Source of the DNA: Isoetes taiwanensis
Taxonomy: Eukaryota; Streptophyta; Lycopodiopsida; Isoetales; Isoetaceae
Direction of reading: 5' to 3'
Assembly (NCBI GenBank): GCA_021234155.1
Contig: JAJEKV010000008.1
Span: 4,014,085 to 4,078,084 of the forward strand
DNA length: 64,000 nucleotides
Of this stretch, positions 13,296 to 24,745 are shown piece after piece. Position 1 is the first letter of the stretch. Each line of letters starts with the position of its first letter. The position numbers and the translations under genes were made by a program. The notes below the pieces were generated by a model. It ran no database searches. It worked only from the letters and a program-made list of their open reading frames with translations, and was not told where the DNA came from.

Positions 13296-13866
13296 TCTTT
13301 TTAGTTTGGATCAATGCCTCTGCACAGGCAGCAGAGGCAAAATCTTCTTTGTCCTGAAATTATGTATATGACGTGTAATATAAAGCATATATTAGAAAGA
13401 TTATCCTCATCCAACTTTGCCAATATGAGATGGATGGCTCCAAAAATGCAAAGCTTTATTGTTGCTGGCTACTCCCAAAAACCCATTGGCAATAGACTGC
13501 TGCATTCACAGCTCATACTCATGAGATATAACTTCTAAGGCAGACTCAATAGTCTCAATTCCTGCTACTAGATTTCCCACTTCAACAGACTACTGAAAAA
13601 ATAAAGCTGCAGCTTTTTTACTAGTCCAGCGGACCTAAGATAAGTATTGTGCAATATCCCTAGGATCTCTATCAACACATTTTATGCCTCGTGTTCAAAA
13701 ACTTGTGCAGGTGGGTAGTAAAAACCTGTTTGAAGCCAGCACGAGCATCCATAGCTGGAACCCTAATACGACTGATGTGCAGTGACGAAACTATTCTTAA
13801 GCATAAATCCGACAATGGGCTCGGTCGATCTTTGAACTGATTTTACTGTAAGAGAGAGTGGACGCC

Positions 13867-13921
13867 ATGGCCGCTGAGCTCCTCGAAGAAAGAGGAGGTC
13901 TTTCCGGTGAGGAATGGTCAG
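13867..13921 (+). CDS. Possible short first exon, unknown gene
   Basis: GCCATGGCC gives a good start context for an 18-codon acidic peptide (MAAELLEERGGLSGEEWS), which runs into a near-consensus donor, CAG|GTGAGT, at 13922. It is divergent from SWI3D and about 570 bp from its start, so a bidirectional promoter is conceivable. No matching downstream exon was found in the next kilobase, so this stays speculative. Confidence 0.2.
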
Positions 13922-14990
13922 GTGAGTGTCCTTTCATCGGGTCCATTAATTTGATATCTTTTTTCCCCTTGTGGTAAACTACGCCCTAGTAAAAGTGCGC
14001 ATTGGTTCCGCGTGAAATATATAAGCTTCAAGACTGGGTTCCTGCCCAGAATGTTTGATTGAAGTTAATTCTGGAAAAAGATTTGGGGAGTTTTTCTTCA
14101 GGGCAAGTAATAGGTATATTGTATTCCTAGTTTGGGTCCCATAGGCCATTTTGGCCTCCATGAAAAAACCTATTCTATTCTATGCTATTCTTAAAAATCT
14201 AGTAATCTTAAAAATCTAGTAAGTGTCAATAAAACACGGGATTCTGCTGGTTTAAAGCAAAACCTAAATTTGAGGCCTTACCTATAGCATGGTGCATGTT
14301 GTATTGCAAAAATGCTACCATTTAGAAATTTTTGAATCAAGTTTATGTTGTTTAACAACTTGTCAGCGTGCATACCATTATTCAACAATAGCCAACATCT
14401 TACGGCACGTCTTTAGAGTGGAGAACTTCAAAATCTATATTGCTGTCAAGTAGTAAGTAGGATTGGATACTGCTGACGAAAAATACCATTTTTAATATTA
14501 TCTCTAGTAAGTAGTAAGTAGGATTGGATATTGCTTAAAATTTTCATTTTCAATGTCATAGCATTATTACCAAGATCATCCAATGAACAACCATATAGTA
14601 ATGATTATCGCATTGTAATTCGAGAGGTATGCATGCACGATGTTAGGATATTCTTATCATACTTTGAACTCTTGTTGTTTGCCAAGTGCGATGATGCCAA
14701 ATGCAAATACGAATGCATTCGTAAGATATGAAACCATGATTCATATGGTTTCATTTATAAAACCATATAGTTCTGACATTGTAAGACAGTTTTTTTTTAC
14801 TAGTATCAAACGATTGTAGGAACCGATCAATTTTAATTGGAGTATGTTCTTCCTACTTGTAAAAAACTTTTAGGCTTAGGTTTTTAGAGGTCAAGAAACA
14901 CTTTTCCTCATCATATACTAGAAAGGATGTTCAGTATGTCAGGAGTAACTGAATTGGTATAGTGGTTGAAAAGGGACAACATATAATGTT
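13922..14990. other. Intergenic, no gene seen
   Basis: AT-rich sequence without a supported ORF. A short word, AGTAAGTAGGATTGGATA, occurs twice (about 14453 and 14512), a minor local duplication. Confidence 0.6.
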
Positions 14991-14999
14991 ACATAAGGA

Positions 15000-15760
15000 A
15001 AGTTTTGAGGTCTGAATCTACTACTTAAATTTGGCTTTGAAGTGTACAGCACTATGGGCATTGGACTCTCTAGTTCCACCATGTATAACTGCGTTTCCGT
15101 GGAAGGTTTTTCCCCATGGTATGGCAACCAAACTTCTTGATATCCTTGTTGGTCATATCTCATCTGGAGCTGTTTGCGAGGCAGTGATTAAGGGCTTGGA
15201 TAAGCACCTCTTTTGGTGGTCCACAACTAATCTCACCATGGCGGGACGAATTGTTATGGCTAAGTCAGTTTTGAGTAGCACACATGTATATATGGCCTCA
15301 TTCATCCAACTCATTATTAGGGTTGTCAGGAACTTCATTTGGAGTGGGGCCGGGAGGACAGAGGAGGGCGTTGATGTCAAAGTCAGTTGGGCAAAGTGCA
15401 TGTTGCCAAAGCACTTTGGTAGTCTTGGGATGATCAATTTTCTTTTGTAGAATAAGGTGATGATTTCTAAGTTTATTTGAAGAGTTTTGAATAATGTGGA
15501 CGAGTCCCCAGGCTCCCGCCTTGTATATCAGTCTTTGCAAATGTGCATCTCTTTTAGGTCTCCATCTGTTAGGCTACTTCTCCCTTGGGCTCTCTTTCAC
15601 CCACTCACAGCATACTCTAATGCTTCTCCATTTCTCAAAGGATTGCTTACTACATGGGAGACTGTACGATTTTTATTTTATTTTCACCATCTTGTACATA
15701 CTAGCACTACTGCAAGCTATTGGTGGATTCCTTTAGGTGGTGGTCCTTTAATATCTTCGG
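15000..15760 (+). mobile_element. LINE reverse-transcriptase C-terminal remnant
   Basis: A 139-codon frame (15031-15450) contains LTMAGRIVMAKSVLSSTHVY, VVRNFIWSGAG and GSLGMINF, the hallmark order downstream of the polymerase core in plant L1-like LINE ORF2. The following 300 bp continues the similarity in other frames (TTWETVR and a WWIPLGGGPL-like segment), broken by stops. Polymerase core, endonuclease and 3' tail are absent. This is an old fragment unrelated in position to the LINE at 3335-5870. Confidence 0.75.
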
Positions 15761-15785
15761 TCCATCCGTTGATGCACCATCGATG

Positions 15786-16367
15786 TGTTAGTTCTGTACG
15801 TCCCGGTACAGGACTATTCATGCACACCTCGGACCAGACCAAGAACAAGGCGCCAAATCCAGGTCTAGGTCAGTCATTAAGACCCCAGCAGAAGACCACG
15901 CAGAAGGTCACGCCCAAGAGTGAGTCAAATAAGGGGCAGAAAACAGACAAATGACGCCCCGTCAGAATCAGCGTCAGCGTCAGCGTGATTCCAGGCACTT
16001 CAAGAGGCACCGCCAGCATTCCTGCAAATCAGGCCTCTTTCAGGAGTCGGCACCGAGATCTGCCGGAGTATCTATATTGGGCCAAAGGCCATTGTACTAT
16101 ATATATGAGTAGAGCTAGCATTCGAGGGCTAGATGAGTTTTTGTTCTTGTCTCCCATCATTTTCTCTCCCGATTGCGAGAGCTTATGTATTCTGATTGAT
16201 ATCAAGAAGTTTTCTTCACACTATTGTGTTTCTGTTGTGTTCTTGTTTTCTCTTTCCTTTGTTCTTTTGCAAATCCCGCATGACACAGCTCCCGGATTCT
16301 CCTGTTTGATCCAAGGGTCCTCACAGAGGGCTCTCTTGCAGGAGTTCCCGAACCCAGACCCCAAACA
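15786..16367 (+). repeat. Candidate 5' LTR of the plus-strand gypsy element
   Basis: Bounded on the right by CCCCAAACA immediately before a primer-binding-like sequence, and on the left by TGTTAG. A TATA-like ACTATATATATGAG lies near 16096-16110. The left edge is inferred, because no second LTR copy was found in the window to align with it. Confidence 0.5.
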
Positions 16368-16390
16368 TTGTCGCCACTGTCGGGTCTGAT
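16368..16390 (+). promoter_or_regulatory. Primer-binding site, tRNA-Asp-like, degenerate
   Basis: TTGTCGCCACTGTCGGGTC resembles the TGGCGCCGTTGCCGGGGAT site used by Athila/Tat-type plant gypsy elements (complementary to the tRNA-Asp 3' end), with several mismatches. Its position directly after the LTR edge supports it. Confidence 0.55.
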
Positions 16391-16414
16391 CTTTCTTTCT
16401 TCCTTCTTTCCACT

Positions 16415-17890
16415 ATGTCTGCTCGTGCTTTCACTCCAGAAGAACTCCTTTGCCAAACGACGGCTCGTTTGGAGCGCCATCAACATCGCGAGGCTGTTCG
16501 GGATATGTATGACAATGCTTATGACATTGAGGGAGGTCGTGTCCGCTCAAGAGCTCAGTCGGCACCACCTACTCCTCGGGTTCCTTCTCGACCAGGGTCT
16601 CCCCCTGTGTGTCGGCATTGTTCTCAACCTCAGTCGCCACATCATACACCTATTCAGCCCACGCCTCATTATTTTCAGACTCCAGAAAGCACCTACATTA
16701 CCATACCCTCAGGCCACACCCCTCTGCCTTCGCAACCATCTTCTCCTCCTGCAGGGATGGGCTACCCTCAAGTTTCCTTTGGCCCTCCCCGTCTTTTCAG
16801 CATGCTCTTCCTGTCTACCAACTCACTGATCTCAAGCTTAATGAAGAGGGCTCCCATGGTCCCTCACCACAGGACGCTCCTCTCTCTGGCCCTCCGGGTT
16901 TTTCTGTTCCAATACCACCTGGTTCGCAGCCCACGGCTGTTCTGACCAGCTATGTTCCTGCATATGCTCCACCTGTCTATGCGCCAGTTCAGCCTTCATC
17001 TCCTACTCACAATTTGAAGCTGACTTATCCTACTTTTGGCAACACTAAAGGCAAACCTCTGGATCAAAGTGCTCAAGCTCACATGGAGGAATTTGAGGCC
17101 TTGGCCATTCTCAATGGTCACGCTCAACCTCAACTCAAGTTTCACATCTTTTCTACCACGCTGCGAGGCACCCCTCATCAATGGCTCATGGCAAACAAAG
17201 GCCACTGGAAGCAAAATTGGCAAGAGATGAAAACGGCATTCCTCTCTCATTATGGCACCACGGATGATGATCAACTCCTGCTCAAGCAACTCAATGATCT
17301 TTAGCAGCAACCCACGGAGTCTGCGCGTGACTTTGTAGACCGTCTTCACATCCTTATAAACAAGCTCCAGGAGTACCCCACGCAAAGCCAGATTCTTGTC
17401 TGGTTTCTACAAGGCCTTCCTCCTGCCATTCGTCTCATGACGGAGTACCTGCGTCCCAAGTCTTTGGAACAGGCGATTGAATTAGTCAATCACTCGGTCA
17501 ACGTCTCCTCACGAGGTATTGCCCTCACGGAACTACCTTTCCTGCCCCCGTCATGGTTCCTCAGAATGCAGTCCAGCCTCAACAAACTAATCCTCAACGC
17601 ACTCAGATTTGGTGCCATATCTGTAAATATCAAACATCTGGCCAATGAATGCAACTCCTCAAATGGGACAAGGCTCCCGTCCACCTTTTGATCCTTCCAA
17701 GGCTCAGTGTTATCATTGTCACGAATGGGGTCATACCACCACGGCGTGCCCTCAACTTCCGCAAGTACAAGTTCAACTTCCTGGAACAAATCAACCTGCT
17801 TATGTACGCCTCACGGCTTATCAGCTGTGGGTTGCCAATGGTAAACAAGGCCCCCGACCTGTTTTGAGGAAGCCACCACGGCCCCCTCAA
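16415..17890 (+). pseudogene. Gypsy gag, frameshifted
   Basis: Capsid-nucleocapsid gene of the plus-strand element. It starts MSARAFTPEELLCQTTARLE at 16415. The Pro-rich N-terminal region shifts frame near 16790. The retrotransposon gag domain follows (FHIFSTTLRGTPHQWLMANK; NWQEMKTAFLSHYGTT), with an internal TAG stop near 17302 and another frame change near 17640. A CCHC zinc knuckle, CYHCHEWGHTTTAC, lies at about 17705-17750. The domain order is complete but the reading frame is not. Confidence 0.85.
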
Positions 17891-18239
17891 TAACAGCGAC
17901 CTCAACAGGCAGCATCTACCTCAAATCCTCTGGATCAACAAGCTCAGGAAGAAATATATCAGGCACTAAATCCTCCGGTCCAGCAGTCAAATTGGGTTGG
18001 TTTGGTTTCATGCCAGACCAGGGCTTCACGCCCCTTAACCATCATCCCTCACGACACGCAACCAGCTTTTGCTGTCGCCACGATCCCTCATGAAGATGAC
18101 AAAAAGGTCCACTTCGCCCCAGACTTGGATAAACTCATGCCTCACGTCATGCCCAAGGTGCGACAGAGTATTCTCAAACTCATGCAGGCTGCTGAAGGCC
18201 GCACTCTTGCAAATGTTCATGCAACAATCAGAGCTCAGT

Positions 18240-19512
18240 AGTGTCAAGAGGCACCGTCATCATCTACAGGCCCACGCTCTCAGCCGTATCCTAATATTGC
18301 TGCAGAGATGGAGCTTCTTAAAGAGGTTTCTGCTTCCTTACCTCAGACTCCTGCTCCCTTGGATCCTGCTGATCCATTTTCTCATGTTCCTTTGGAACTT
18401 CAAGAAGGACTTGCAAAAATCAAGATTCCCTTGAGCCTTGCCACCATCTTGAAACTCTGTCCTGCTCTCAAAGACCAGTTGCCCCTTCCCACTGTTCTGG
18501 TTAGAGCCGTGAATACATCAACACCCACGGTGCATGCCACGGTGGGCAATCAGCACATCAATCATGTTCAAATTGACGGAGGCAGTGCTGTAAATCTTAT
18601 TACTGATAAGCTCAGGAAGCAATTGGTTATCAGCAACTTTACCGTGCCCCCTATGATATCAAGTTGGCCAATGGCCACATCACGCGACCTCAAGGCGTCA
18701 CTCCTCTCCTTCACATTAGCATTGGTGATCTCAAATTCCCTTTGGAATTTGGGGTTTGGAAAGCTGGTGAAGATCCGGGTGACTATGAAATGCTGGTTGG
18801 AAGACCTTTTCTCTGCCAAGCTAAAAGTATTCATTACTGGGCCACGGACCAACTTGTCATTATTGATGGTCATCTCAATGCTACTATGGATTTAGAAACT
18901 GGCAAGTTAATCTCTGCTGAAAATGCGAAACCCTCAATCTCAGACACTGATTCTGAAGAAGCCCAAAATATCTATCATGTTCAGGCTCCACCAGCGAGTC
19001 TGCCTCTCTCATCCTACCCTGAGTATGCTGATCCTTGGGGTGAGATGACTCTTGATCAGGACCAGGCTGTCGCAGCTCTGCTTGACCCTTACCTGGCTCC
19101 TTGTAATCGCATTCAACATCTTGACCATTTTTCGGCCACGGAACTTCCTCCTGAGACTGTGGATCTTCATGCCGTCATGAAGCAACCTTTGCTTGATGAC
19201 GCTCAGCAGCCTCTTTTCTTCACCACTCAAAATGTTGCACCTCCCGTCATGCTTCAACCTCCTGCTCATGTTGTTCAGGACACGGAGGTTGTTCCACACA
19301 TTCAGACTCCTGAGGTGGAAATCGTGGACATTGGTAACAATCAACCTGTCCGACTAGCTGCCCATCTTCCACCCACCTATAAAGCACGCGCCGTCACGCT
19401 GTTCAAAAAATTTAAACATATTTTTGCATGGAGCTATAAAGACCTTCGAGGTATCAAAAAAGACTTGGGGGAACTCACCATTCCTACCAAACCTGATGCC
19501 CGTCCAATCTAG
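18240..19512 (+). pseudogene. Gypsy protease region and spacer, frameshifted
   Basis: A retropepsin-like site appears as IDGGSAVNLI (about 18575-18605), the second active-site residue being Gly where families usually have Ser or Thr. A frame change follows near 18650. The frame 18664-19512 then carries ISIGDLKFPLEFGVWKAG and YEMLVGRPFL, typical of the protease C-terminal part, and a long spacer to FKHIFAWSYKDLRGI just before RT. A stop codon (TAG) at 19510-19512 separates it from the polymerase. Confidence 0.8.
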
Positions 19513-21699
19513 CAACGACAGTACAGGCTCAACCCCAATTACTGTGACCGTGTCAAGGCCGAAATTGACAAACTTTTAGCTGCTGGCTTGATTTATGAGG
19601 TCAAACATTCAGAGTGGGTGAGCCCCATTGTCATCGCTCTCAAGCACAACGGTAAGATCCGCGTTTGTGTGGACTATCACAAACTCAATCAGGCCACGGA
19701 GCGTGATCACTTCCCACTTCCCTTCACAGACCAGGTTCTGGAAGAGGTTGCTAGACATGAGATGTACTCTTTCATGGATGGCTTTTCAGGGTACAATCAA
19801 ATTTCTATCAAGGAAGAAGATCAACTCAAAACAACTTTTACCACCCCGTGGGGCACTTTTGCCTACAAGGTGGTTCCTTTTGGTTTATCAAATTTTCCGT
19901 CCACGTTTCAGCGCATCATGCTCTCCGTCTTCCATGATTATATGAAGGATAAACCCTTTCTTCAGATTTTTCAAGACGACTTTTCAGCCTACAGCTCCAT
20001 GGATGATCACCTGGAGAAGTTAGAGCTGGTCTTTCAAAAATGTGATGAGTCTGGCATCAGTCTCAATCCCGAGAAATGCACCTTTTGCGTCACCTCCAGT
20101 GTCCTTTTGGGTCATGTGGTTAGTAAAGAAGGAATCACTACGGATCCTGCTAAAATCAGTTGTGTGCTAAAGGCTCAAGCACCATCTAATATTAAAGAGA
20201 CACGTTTCTTTCTGGGTAAGGTCAATTACTATTCCACCTTCATTCCTGGCCTTGCGGCTATAACTGATCCCATTCATAAACTCACGGGTGATGAATCCAC
20301 TTGGGCTTGGAATCCCCAGGCGGAAGCTGCCTTCCAGAAGTTGAAGTTGTTACTTACTCAGGCCCCGGTACTTGTTCCTCCTCAATGGGACAAGCCTTTT
20401 CATGTTCATGTCGATGTCTCAGCTTTTGCCATTGGTGCTATTCTCTCTCAGGCATATGACGAGCACACGGATAAACCTATCCGCTATGCCAGCAGAAAAC
20501 TCAATCCCGCTGAGCGCAACTACTCTGCCACGGAGCGGGAAGCCTTGGGCTTAGTTTTCTGTGTCCAACGTTTCTGTCATTATTTGTTGGGAAGCAAGAT
20601 CAAGTTCTTTGTTGATCATCAGGCTCTTCTTTATTTGATCAACAAGGCCACACCCACGGGTCGAATTGCTCGTTGGGTCCTTCTTCTACAAGAATTCGCT
20701 CCCTTCGAAATCGTTCATAAGGCCGGCAAATCTCATGTTGTGCCGGATTATTTATCACACATCCACACAGATGATCCCTCCACGGGTGTTTCTGATGCCT
20801 TTCCAAATGCTCAACTGTTCTTAGTCACAGCCATGCCCCACTGGTTTCACAACTTTCAGCAGTATCTCCTCACTGGCGCTCTTCCATCCGAAGATCCCAC
20901 GCTCTCTCCAGAAAAGCTTCACTCACGCCGCCGTCAGTTTCTCCGTGAGGTCCGTGACTACACCATGGTTGCGGGCCATCTGTACAAACACGGCAAAGAC
21001 ATGGTCCTCCATCGCTGTGTTCTCCCTCATGAGGTGTCCGATATCGTTCGACAAGCCCATGAAGGGCTTGGTGGTGGTCATTTCAGTGGTGACACCACGG
21101 CACGCAAAATTCTTCTCGCAGGCTACTTCTGGCCCATGCTCTTCAAGGATGTCCACGCTCACGCCTGCATGTGTGATGTCTGTCAGCGTATGGGTCGGCC
21201 CACGACCCGTGACGCTCTCCCATTGACGCCGGTTGCCATGCCACTTCCCTTCAGCAAATGGAGAATGGACTTTGTGGGACCCATGGATCCCTCTGCGCGG
21301 CACACCCGTGCCCGCTACATTTTGGTCATCACTGATTATGCTACAAAATGGGAGGATGCTTGTGCTCTTCCGGACAACACTGCAGCCAGTACGGCCAAGG
21401 TTCTCTACACGCACATCATCACGGGTTTTGGTTGTCCCACGGAACTTGTCAGTGATCGTGGAGTTCATTTTGTCAATCATACCATCAAGGAGCTGATGGA
21501 TTATCTTCATATCCATCACAGAAAAAGTACACCTTACTATCCTCAAGTGAATGGTTTGGCTGAAAGCACAAACAAAACTCTCATCACTATTCTGAAGAAA
21601 ATCTGTGATGCCTCTCGCACGGATTGGCAAGAAAATTACCTACTGTTCTTTGGGCTTACAACACAAGTTTCAAAATTGCTACTGTCCACACTCCTTTAA
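19513..21699 (+). pseudogene. Gypsy RT-RNase H-integrase polyprotein
   Basis: The open frame 19588-21699 (703 codons) holds RT (VCVDYHKLNQAT, MDGFSGYNQI, VVPFGLSNFPSTFQ and FQDD at residues 128-131), RNase H (VDVSAFAIGAILSQ, TEREALGLVF, FVDHQALLYL), an integrase zinc domain (HEGLGGGHF to CMCDVCQ) and an integrase core with MDFVGP, LVSDRG and NGLAESTNKT supplying the DDE residues. RT normally has a hydrophobic residue before DD, so FQDD (Gln) is unusual and may be a loss mutation. The N-terminal RT residues are read through from 19513 after the TAG. No chromodomain follows, which with the tRNA-Asp-like primer site fits the Athila/Tat branch. Confidence 0.92.
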
Positions 21700-22172
21700 A
21701 GTTGGTCTATGGTCAAGAAGCTCTCATGCCCTTTGAATATGTCCTTCCGACTCTTCGTTTCCAACTTGCTACAGCACATAATCCACCTACAACTCTTAAA
21801 GAACGGGTTTATCAACTTGAATAGTTGGATGAACTTAGGCGAGATGCTTATATTCGTGTTCTTCATGGCCAACAGTTGCGGAAATCATTACATGACAAAC
21901 ATCTTAAGGCCAAAACATTTAAAGAAGGTGATTTGGTTTTGCTCTATGACTCTCGCTACAAAAACGTTCCGGGCAAATTGAAGTTTCGGTGGCTTGGTCC
22001 TTATCAAATTCTTCAAGTTGTTCAACCAAGTGTTTTTAAGCTTGCTGAGTTAGATGGGACACCGTTACCTACACTGGTTAATAGTTTTCGCCTCAAACAA
22101 TTTCATACAGACGACACCACAGTCCATTCAAAAGATCAACAACAAAATTCTGACTCAGAACAAAGTGACTAG
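21700..22172 (+). pseudogene. Gypsy integrase C-terminal part
   Basis: After a frame change near 21650-21700 the integrase tail continues (LKLVYGQEALMPFEY, ELRRDAYIRVLHG, FKEGDLVLLYDSRYKNVPGK, FRWLGPYQILQV), ending at 22172. This is the GPY/F-like C-terminal domain that contacts DNA. A second stop near 21824 separates two pieces. Confidence 0.85.
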
Positions 22173-22220
22173 AAGTGTATTTATATTATATTAGTCGGAA
22201 AAAAACAAAAGGTGGGCATT

Positions 22221-23255
22221 GCCCATATACATCCGCTACGGGCTGAGCCCTATTTACAAAATCCTAAGTTAAAAAGTGCCCCTACTCCGGGTTTGGAGCA
22301 GAGGTTATGCGGAGCACATGGTAGAGGCAGCGAACATGGTCCCAGCGGAGATGGATCACCACCTCCATATCATTTGTCAGGGGGTCGGGATGCTCAGCCA
22401 TCCCGCTACACCAGCCATCCATCGGAATGCCGGGATTCTTACATTTCCACAGATCCAATGCGTTCATATGGGCAGTCACCCACTCTTGGCAACTGCGAGG
22501 CATGGTGCACTTGTTAACGTTGATGGGATCCATCGATGCAAACTGATGTCTCAGCCTCGACCACTGCTCGATTTATATAGCCTAACCGCTTGAAGCTCTG
22601 CCGTGCAAGGCCATTTCTAATTCCAGAATCTTTTCTCCCGCCGCATATCTAGCCATGGTACCTTCTGACGTTTCATTTATGATATCCCACTTCGAGTTGC
22701 CTGCACTAATTGCTATTCCTTCCTTTTACGCCCATCTGTCATTATTATTTGTACCTTCGCCAAGCTGTCACATCCTACCGTTCCTTCACGCTTCATCTCC
22801 ACCGTTCATTTGTTCTTCCTTCACTACTCGGGGACTTAGCCAAAATTTTGCCTCTCAATCGACTTCTTACGATCTGTTGCCATCTGGCACCATCAACGGT
22901 TCCTTTTCCACTCTCATCATGCCCCTTCGCCACAGTTGTGTGCCCTAAAACCTTTTCGCCTCACTTCGTTTTCGTCTTCTGCTCTCCGCCCTCCGGCTTC
23001 TTTCAATCCGCTCTCCAGTTTCCTTCCCTTTGCTTCTTGCCATTGCTGCTTCACCAAAATTCCCTACTCTTCAAGTTACTGCTCCTAGGAATCCGACTCT
23101 CTTTGAGTCTATTATTTTCTCCACTCCTACCTTTTGTGATGCCCTGGAAGGTCCAAGTCGTGAAGTTGCAGAATGCAACGGGCTGTATGAATTCTCCAGG
23201 CAGGACCTCCCTGCCCCAAATCCGCAACAACTTAGGCAATTTGTTGCTCACGTGG
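22221..23255. other. Spacer after gypsy element
   Basis: Open frames at 22212-23306 overlap each other in different frames and show no recognisable domain. The frame 23030-23323 (NGLYEFSRQDLPAPNP) may be an upstream exon of the following finger-containing ORF, but no splice sites were decisive. Confidence 0.45.
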
Positions 23256-23261
23256 TCAACA

Positions 23262-24558
23262 CCACGGCTGGTTACGTCACAAGAGTCGATCAGACGGATA
23301 TTCTGAAGATCTGGAAGAACTGAAAGATATGAAAATTTTACCAATTACAGTCAATGTAGTTAGTAGAAACATGCATGTGCTATTTGAGGACGTTTGTGGT
23401 GCATGTGGATTTGATTACAGGTTATCAGTGAAACTCAAATGTGATCATGAGTATCACTTACTATGCACAGCTTTGTTGTCTAAAGGTAAATGCATTGTTT
23501 GCAATTCCTCTATCAGTTCTGCTTTATTTTTAGAGCTTGGTATGACAGTGCCTATGGACGAAAAGCTTGAAAATACAGGATCATCTTCCATTGTACATGA
23601 TAGGAGAACATTAACTCGTGGAAATCTTGCTCTGCTACCCTCAAACTCAAGACCTCCTTATAAGATTGGAGCAAATAATGTTATATTAACACATGATGAG
23701 GGTGGAGCTGCTACAGGAAATCTTGGGAATGTTGTTGGGGGAAAGAAAATTCAGAGTCACATGGAGAGAGTGATACAGAAAAGGAAAATTTGAAGTAAAG
23801 GAAAATTTCACCCAAATCAAAAGTGCAGATTGCAAAGAAACAGAAAAGCAAAGATAAAGCAAGCAGGAAAGGAGAAGCAACCAAGAAGGTTCAAGAAAAA
23901 AATATGAAGAGGACATATCCATTTAGGAGCAAGAGGATCAGTGTGGGAAATTCAACTTATTTATTGTATTTCTTATGACACGCTTTTTAAAATTGAATGT
24001 GTCAATTGACACACTTCCAAATTTTTTGTGTCTCATTTGACGCGTTGTGAATACCATTGACACACTTTTTTTATGTTATCTAATGAAGAAAATAATTTGA
24101 AATTCTACAACAAAAAGATTACAATATGAATTTTGCCATGAAAGATAAGTTTATATAAATATAAGGAAAATGAAAAATTCTATTGAATATTAATTCTTCT
24201 TGCATTATTAAGTATACACATACATTAAGCCTTGTACAGACAACTCTTGTGTATTTGGGGCTCTAATTTTTTTTGACACACTTAATATTCTTAAGTGTGT
24301 CAAATGACACATTTAAAATTTTTTAAAGTCTCTTTTGACGCATTTTATCAAACTATAAATTCTCTTTTGACACATTTTCTCTACGGAAGATGTCTCTTTG
24401 ACATATTTTTTTGCTTTTGACACCCTTTGGGGTGTCAAATTCCCACACTGAAGAGGATTGATAAAAAAGATGCAGTAGAGGCTGATGTACAGACAAGTTT
24501 AGAGGTGCAGCAAACAACAGATGAAGCGCTTATAACACTTAATAATACTTCTATTTAG
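23262..24558 (+). pseudogene. Unknown ORF with Cys/His finger and Lys-rich tail, split by a MITE
   Basis: The frame around 23329-23793 encodes EDVCGACGFDYRLSVKLKCD then HEYHLLC and KGKCIVCN. The C-x2-C, C-x-H-x2-H-x2-C, C-x2-C spacing suggests a RING- or DC1-like zinc finger. After a frame change near 23795 a basic segment (VQIAKKQKSKDKASRKGEAT) runs to 23938. There the MITE interrupts. Removing the MITE and one 8-bp target copy restores the same frame, which continues through DKKDAVEADVQTSLEVQQTT to a TAG at 24556-24558. A further acidic stretch follows to about 24719, and TTCTATGCAG near 24740 looks like a splice acceptor just before the retroelement insertion. Family unknown; it could be host-derived or the 3' region of the preceding gypsy element. 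Confidence 0.5.
23939..24450. mobile_element. hAT-type MITE, 512 bp
   Basis: Ends are inverted: CAGTGTGGGAA at the left and TTCCCACACTG at the right (11 bp perfect). Immediately outside both ends stands AAGAGGAT (23931-23938 and 24451-24458), a perfect 8-bp target-site duplication characteristic of hAT transposition. The interior is AT-rich and packed with TGACACA/TGTGTCA-type words as subterminal repeats, and has no ORF. A non-autonomous element, mobilised by a transposase encoded elsewhere. Confidence 0.95.
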
Positions 24559-24745
24559 GAAAGCATCATCATGACAACTCAATCTGCTGCCACGAATATT
24601 GTTGAAGAAGAAGATCAGGCCCCAACTCCAAAAGAAGATAATCTATTTCAAGCTATACTTGCTGTTCTGAATGACAAAAATGAATCTGTCTCAATCAAGG
24701 CTCTGTTACATGAAAATTAACTGGTCTTGATTCTATGCAGGGACA

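Larger units (their letters stand above)
15786..22220 (+). mobile_element. Ty3/gypsy LTR retrotransposon (Athila/Tat-like), no 3' LTR found
   Basis: Whole-element span from the candidate 5' LTR to a polypurine-like tract (GGAAAAAAACAAAAGGTGGG, 22198-22217). All core domains are present in canonical order, all damaged. I could not find a second copy of the 5' LTR downstream, so the 3' end is either deleted or lies beyond the later insertion at 24746. Confidence 0.85.

Noticed and set aside
20923..21630. 235-codon minus-strand ORF
   Set aside because: Antisense to integrase of the gypsy element.
22655..23306. Overlapping plus-strand ORFs of 97-198 codons
   Set aside because: Low-complexity Leu/Phe/Ser text in several frames, no domain, no consistent coding signal.
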